Assembly: GCA_964430565.1 (NCBI GenBank)
Contig: CAYSFD010000039.1
Location: forward strand, 1-9,244
Origin: VBDM01 sp964430565
GTDB lineage: Bacteria; Pseudomonadota; Gammaproteobacteria; Burkholderiales; SG8-39
Length of the DNA stretch: 9,244 bases
Reading direction: 5' to 3'
Position numbers and translations under genes: made by a program. Shown one piece after another: positions 6,844-9,244 of the stretch; position 1 is the first letter of the stretch, and the number at the start of each line of letters is the position of its first letter. Below the pieces are notes generated by a model. The model worked only from the letters and a program-made list of their open reading frames with translations. It searched no databases and was not told where the DNA came from.

Positions 6844-7565
6844 TCGAAGCGGATGTCGGCGTACTCGCCGACGGCCTTCTTGCCGGTATTGTCGGTGTCG
6901 GTCATCACCGCGACGCCGAGCACCGGACCCGGCTCGGCGCCGTAGGCGCGCCGGTAGTCCTGCGCGACATCGCGCCGTACCGATTGCCAACTTCCCAGGT
7001 CGCTCGTTCCGGAGGCGACCACCAGCATCTTCACCCGGCTGGTGTGAGCGGAAGGAATCAGGCTTTCGACCTCGACCTGGTCGCTCCAGATGTACATCAG
7101 CATCGCATAGGGGAGATCCTTCCCTGAAAGATTCTTGGCCCGCTTGAAGCGCGTCTTCTCGGCCTCCGGCAGGGTGGCGTGGTCGCCGTCGAAGGCCACG
7201 ATCACGCGCAGGGGTGCGTCTTCGCGCGCCTTGTCGCGGTTGTCGGCGCCCGAAACCAGCGCGTCGGTCTTCCAGCGCCAGCTCAGGGCCGAAGGCACAG
7301 CCGCCGGCGGTTTCACGTACGCGACGTAGGCCGAGGCCGAGCGGTCGGCTGCGCCGCGCAGCACGGTGCGATCCTCGTTCTGCGCCAGCGTGTAGACGGT
7401 GTCGCGCTTGAGTTTCGACAGCGGCTGATGCGTCCAGCCGACCTCTGATCGATCAAATCCGAGATTGCGCGGCTCGCAGGGTGCCGCGACGCTGCCGGAT
7501 GTCGCACCGACCGAGACGCAGCAGGCCGTGAGACACGCTAGGGCGATGTGATGCCGGCGCTTCAT
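6828..7565 (-). CDS. DUF3047 domain protein, secreted
   Basis: The 245-residue protein has a signal peptide (MKRRHHIALACLTACCVSVG, cleavage near SVAA, residues 25-28). The rest matches my recollection of DUF3047: LSWRWKTDAL (about 94-103), REDAPLRVIVAFDGD (114-128), YAMLMYIWSDQ (153-163), then DVAQDYRRAYGAEPGPVLGV and MTDTDNTG (199-228). The family has no established function; a periplasmic beta-rich protein is likely. The ATG at 7565 was chosen because GGAGG lies 5 nt upstream of it. A TTG codon 12 nt further up overlaps that ribosome binding site and is an unlikely start. The gene overlaps the phospholipase D gene by 16 nt, so the two are probably made together and may act together. Confidence 0.8.
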   Translation of the reverse strand: MKRRHHIALACLTACCVSVGATSGSVAAPCEPRNLGFDRSEVGWTHQPLSKLKRDTVYTLAQNEDRTVLRGAADRSASAYVAYVKPPAAVPSALSWRWKTDALVSGADNRDKAREDAPLRVIVAFDGDHATLPEAEKTRFKRAKNLSGKDLPYAMLMYIWSDQVEVESLIPSAHTSRVKMLVVASGTSDLGSWQSVRRDVAQDYRRAYGAEPGPVLGVAVMTDTDNTGKKAVGEYADIRFECTGN

Positions 7566-7594
7566 TGGGGCCTCCAAAGCAGGTTGATTGCAGT

Positions 7595-7624
7595 CTCATA
7601 CAGTATGCCCTAGCGAATGGCCAA
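7595..7624 (-). promoter_or_regulatory. Possible promoter of the DUF3047-phospholipase D operon
   Basis: The minus strand has TTGGCC (7619-7624), an 18-bp spacer and TATGAG (7595-7600). Each hexamer matches 4 of 6 consensus bases. The predicted start lies about 23 nt before the DUF3047 ATG, leaving room for its GGAGG site. The match is modest, but it is the only pair of this quality in the 78-nt gap. Confidence 0.3.
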
Positions 7625-7630
7625 AGGGTT

Positions 7631-7661
7631 CTCGGATGCCTTCTCAGAAAGGCACCCTGAG
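7631..7661 (-). terminator. Stem-loop over the stop codon of the CPBP protease gene
   Basis: CTCGGATGCCTT (7631-7642) pairs with AAGGCACCCTGAG (7649-7661), leaving one bulged base, one mismatched position and a 6-nt loop that contains the TGA stop. A stem of about 11-12 bp at exactly the gene end suggests a transcript-end structure. No T tract follows on either strand, so it may be an mRNA stabiliser rather than an intrinsic terminator. Confidence 0.4.
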
Positions 7662-8570
7662 ACTCAACAGCGGCGCGCTGCCGCCGTTACGGATCGCCGA
7701 GATGCCGGCGAGAACGTTGATCCAGTAGTGCAGGGCGACGCCCTCGCCGATCTGGAAGCCGTTGCGCTGGTGCATCCAGCCCAGGTACGCCCCGGCGATC
7801 GACGCCTCGACGGCGTTGGCGGTCTGGCCCTGGCCGGTATGCGCGATGCCGAAGAGCAGCGACGACGCGGTCAGACCCCAGCCGTTGCCCCAGCGGGAGC
7901 TGGACTCGTTGTTGACGAAACCGCGAAAGAAGCCTTCCTCGCCGACCGCGGTGAACTCGTTGGCGGTGACGTTGTAGACGTGCAGGTCGCGCGTGCTGAC
8001 GTCGCTGCCGCGATAGATGCCGTAACCGTTCTTGCTGCGTGACACCCCCCAGGCTTGGAGGGCGAGCGGGATGAAGGTCGTCGGGCGCGACAGGAATTCC
8101 CATGAAAACGGCGCGAGCGCAAGTTCGGAAAGGGATTCCTTCGGCGCCGGAGTTCGGTAGGCGCGGTCGTCGCGCGCTCGCGCGTCGCGGTAGGCGCCGA
8201 AAGAGGAGTAGAGCATGGTGTCCGCGGCGAGGCGCAACGCGAAGTCGCGGCGGAGCGTGGTCTGGTTGATGTACTCGCGGTTGGCCGCGCTATCGTAGCG
8301 GACGTCGTCGCTCAGAAAATCGGGCTTGCGCTGGTAGTAGATGGCGGTCGATAGCGACACAGCGAAGACGCCGAAGTGCGCCGCCGCCTCTTCGTAATTT
8401 CCGTAGCTCGCCTGCCCCAGACCGGGAACGATCGCGCTCGCGAGCGCGGCGAGCGAAGGCGAGGGCTGGGCGAGTGCCGCGGCCGGGCAGACGCCGAGCG
8501 CGCAGGCGAGCGCCGCGGAGATCAGCGCGTGTGCGCGCCACGCGCGCATTCCTTCTGGACTCGTGGTCAT
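7644..8570 (-). CDS. CPBP-family intramembrane glutamic endopeptidase
   Basis: With the ATG at 8570 the protein has 308 residues. The three CPBP (CAAX/Abi) motifs are all present: EEGFFRG (E211, E212, R216), LLFGIAHTG (H244) and HYWIN (H281, N285). These residues form the active site of Rce1-like intramembrane proteases. The N-terminus has a signal/anchor segment (about residues 14-34). A segment around SAIVPGLGQASYGNYEEAA (46-64) follows and recalls the PGxGQ element of DUF5683-like membrane proteins. The middle (about 85-200) is polar and unusually long. In-frame starts exist at 8588 (GTG) and 8549 (ATG); none has a good ribosome binding site, so the start is uncertain. In bacteria the family is linked to peptide maturation and bacteriocin immunity; the substrate here is unknown. 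Confidence 0.82.
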   Translation of the reverse strand: MTTSPEGMRAWRAHALISAALACALGVCPAAALAQPSPSLAALASAIVPGLGQASYGNYEEAAAHFGVFAVSLSTAIYYQRKPDFLSDDVRYDSAANREYINQTTLRRDFALRLAADTMLYSSFGAYRDARARDDRAYRTPAPKESLSELALAPFSWEFLSRPTTFIPLALQAWGVSRSKNGYGIYRGSDVSTRDLHVYNVTANEFTAVGEEGFFRGFVNNESSSRWGNGWGLTASSLLFGIAHTGQGQTANAVEASIAGAYLGWMHQRNGFQIGEGVALHYWINVLAGISAIRNGGSAPLLSLRVPF

Positions 8571-8621
8571 TCCGGGTCCGGGTCCCACAGGGATCGGGTG
8601 GCACGGCCCGCCGGTGACTGA

Positions 8622-8717
8622 TCAGGATGGCAACACGCAGGGAACGGCTTGGCGGCTGTGGCGGCGGCTCAACAGGGCGACCAGGAAGCCGGTGTCAACG
8701 GCCCCGCTTCTGGCCAT
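8622..8717 (-). pseudogene. Truncated VapC-type PIN toxin remnant
   Basis: From the ATG at 8717, overlapping the end of the antitoxin gene by 23 nt, a frame encodes 31 residues beginning MARSGAVDTGFLVALLSRR. VDTGxLVALL is the usual start of a PIN-domain toxin, with D8 as the first catalytic aspartate. After about 24 residues the sequence loses family character, and a TGA stop follows at 8622-8624. The other two acidic motifs are absent, and no matching fragment is visible in any frame before the CPBP gene. A full toxin would need about 100 more residues, so this looks like a deletion remnant without nuclease activity. Confidence 0.72.
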
Positions 8718-8952
8718 AGCCGGTCGTCTTCAAATACGCCTTCTTTCTCGCGCTCAGATCGGCTGGCAGCCCGTCCACTGGGCCGACGAGGTCCGCGATG
8801 GCGTCAAGCAGCACGTGCCGTCTGCGGGAGGGCCCGTCAGCAACGCTCAATCGTTCGCGGACGACATCGGATTTCGAAAGCTTCCGCCCGCGGGACGCGG
8901 CGTCAATCGGGGCGACGACGGCTTCAGGCAGCCGAACGGTAAGTGTCTTCAT
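8695..8952 (-). CDS. Ribbon-helix-helix (CopG-type) antitoxin, toxin partner truncated
   Basis: The 85-residue protein begins MKTLTVRLPEAVVAPIDAAS. It continues GRKLSKSDVVRERL, the beta-strand and two helices of a CopG/ribbon-helix-helix DNA-binding domain (about residues 1-38). The tail ends KAYLKTTGYGQKRGR, a form typical of antitoxins that sit directly before VapC genes. The start at 8952 was chosen because the RHH strand begins right there; an in-frame extension to 9030 would add 26 residues of no family character. There is no ribosome binding site, but TACAAT (8959-8964) stands exactly where a -10 box would make the mRNA begin at the ATG, so it may be leaderless. The partner toxin is reduced to a 31-codon stub. 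Confidence 0.85.
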   Translation of the reverse strand: MKTLTVRLPEAVVAPIDAASRGRKLSKSDVVRERLSVADGPSRRRHVLLDAIADLVGPVDGLPADLSARKKAYLKTTGYGQKRGR

Positions 8953-8954
8953 GC

Positions 8955-8979
8955 GAGCATTGTAATACGGTAATGCCAT
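8955..8979 (-). promoter_or_regulatory. Promoter and tandem operator of the RHH antitoxin
   Basis: On the minus strand ATTACCGT and ATTACAAT stand directly in tandem, two 8-bp units agreeing at 6 of 8 positions. That spacing suits a ribbon-helix-helix protein binding its own promoter. The second unit contains TACAAT, a -10 box with one mismatch, 6 nt before the antitoxin ATG. The -35 region is poor. The sequence is visible; the binding is inferred. Confidence 0.4.
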
Positions 8980-9036
8980 ATCTGCAGGACAGAACGCGGA
9001 AGGAAGATTGGTCCACTGGATCTTCGGCATTACTCA

Positions 9037-9073
9037 CATGAGAATTCTAAAGTACAACTTTAGGATCCTCATG
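9037..9073. repeat. 37-bp near-perfect inverted repeat with nested dyads
   Basis: Arm 9037-9053 (CATGAGAATTCTAAAGT) and arm 9057-9073 (ACTTTAGGATCCTCATG) are inverted copies matching at 15 of 17 positions around an ACA centre. Each arm also contains its own perfect 8-bp dyad, AGAATTCT (9041-9048) and AGGATCCT (9062-9069), with centres 21 bp apart. It lies between the minus-strand antitoxin and the possible plus-strand gene. A double operator for a divergent promoter region is likelier than a terminator, since no transcript is expected to end here. Confidence 0.7.
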
Positions 9074-9124
9074 CAGTTCCGTCATCGTTTTCCAGGCGCC
9101 AGTGGGATTGAAAACGTGCTGCGC

Positions 9125-9155
9125 TATACTTCGTTCGCGTCCGCAAGGGGCGGAC
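9125..9155 (+). promoter_or_regulatory. Possible -10 box and leader hairpin before the right-edge gene
   Basis: TATACT (9125-9130) is one mismatch from the -10 consensus; no -35 stands at 16-18 bp. Shortly after it GTCCGC (9139-9144) and GCGGAC (9150-9155) form a perfect 6-bp stem with an AAGGG loop. Both precede the ATG at 9173. Each element is plausible but weak on its own. Confidence 0.35.
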
Positions 9156-9172
9156 TGGACTGATCTGTAGCG

Positions 9173-9244
9173 ATGTCAAAACGCCGCCGTAAATCCCGCC
9201 AAAGCACAACCCCCGCTTCGTCTCCACCCCCTGGAGCACCGATT
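9173..9244 (+). CDS. Possible start of a gene running off the right edge
   Basis: From the ATG at 9173 the frame is open for 24 codons to the window end. It begins MSKRRRKSRQSTTPASSPPP, a basic start followed by a Ser/Thr/Pro-rich stretch that looks like a disordered N-terminus. I do not recognise the protein. There is no clear ribosome binding site. Support comes from the divergent layout, a -10-like TATACT upstream and the open frame; 24 codons are too few to be sure it is coding. Confidence 0.4.
   Translation, partial: MSKRRRKSRQSTTPASSPPPGAPI

Noticed and set aside
6844..6990. N-terminal extension of the phospholipase D frame to 6990
   Set aside because: The added 49 residues are an Arg/Gly-rich shadow of the DUF3047 gene and would bury the lipoprotein signal peptide.
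7566..7577. TTG start four codons upstream for the DUF3047 protein
   Set aside because: The TTG overlaps the TTTGGAGG ribosome binding site of the ATG at 7565, so the ATG is the better start.
8953..9030. N-terminal extension of the RHH antitoxin to the ATG at 9030
   Set aside because: The RHH beta-strand normally starts within the first few residues. The extra 26 residues show no family character and overlap the likely promoter and operator.
1..9244. CRISPR array, tRNA or rRNA gene, insertion sequence or integrase
   Set aside because: I looked on both strands and saw no regularly spaced repeats, no tRNA-like cloverleaf with a CCA end and no transposase-like protein. I could not run a covariance search.

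Overview
The window is GC-rich and densely coding. Nearly every gene lies on the minus strand. Its codon and base composition, the lipoproteins, the Omp85-type barrel protein and an FNR/ANR-type operator all point to a Gram-negative proteobacterium. A betaproteobacterium is my best guess, but there is no rRNA or other phylogenetic marker here, so that is inference.

Layout from left to right (transcription runs right to left unless stated). At 1-603 is a Phd/YefM antitoxin followed by a VapC-type PIN toxin that runs off the left edge. At 728-768 is a stem-loop that probably ends the next operon. At 786-4431 are two different patatin-like phospholipases in tandem. The upstream one is a predicted lipoprotein. 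The downstream one has the patatin-POTRA-barrel layout of PlpD-type (type Vd) secreted lipases. At 4559-5131 is a small OmpA-like beta-barrel protein with a strong ribosome binding site and a good FNR/ANR-type box upstream. At 5278-7565 a DUF3047 protein overlaps by 16 nt a two-HKD phospholipase D family lipoprotein resembling ClsC-type cardiolipin synthases. At 7644-8570 is a CPBP-family (CAAX-protease-like) intramembrane protease. At 8622-8952 is a ribbon-helix-helix antitoxin whose VapC partner is cut to a 31-codon stub. At 8953-9172 is an intergenic region with a 37-bp inverted repeat. From 9173 a possible plus-strand gene runs off the right edge.

The core (786-7565) reads as an envelope phospholipid-processing neighbourhood. 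It holds two patatin hydrolases, one phospholipase D/cardiolipin synthase-like lipoprotein, one outer-membrane barrel protein and one secreted protein of unknown function. All carry predicted export signals, and they are arranged in two or three co-directional units. Toxin-antitoxin modules flank this core on both sides, one apparently intact and one decayed. The most unusual signals are the paired patatins, the FNR-like control site, the toxin stub fused into its antitoxin gene, and the nested palindrome near the right edge.
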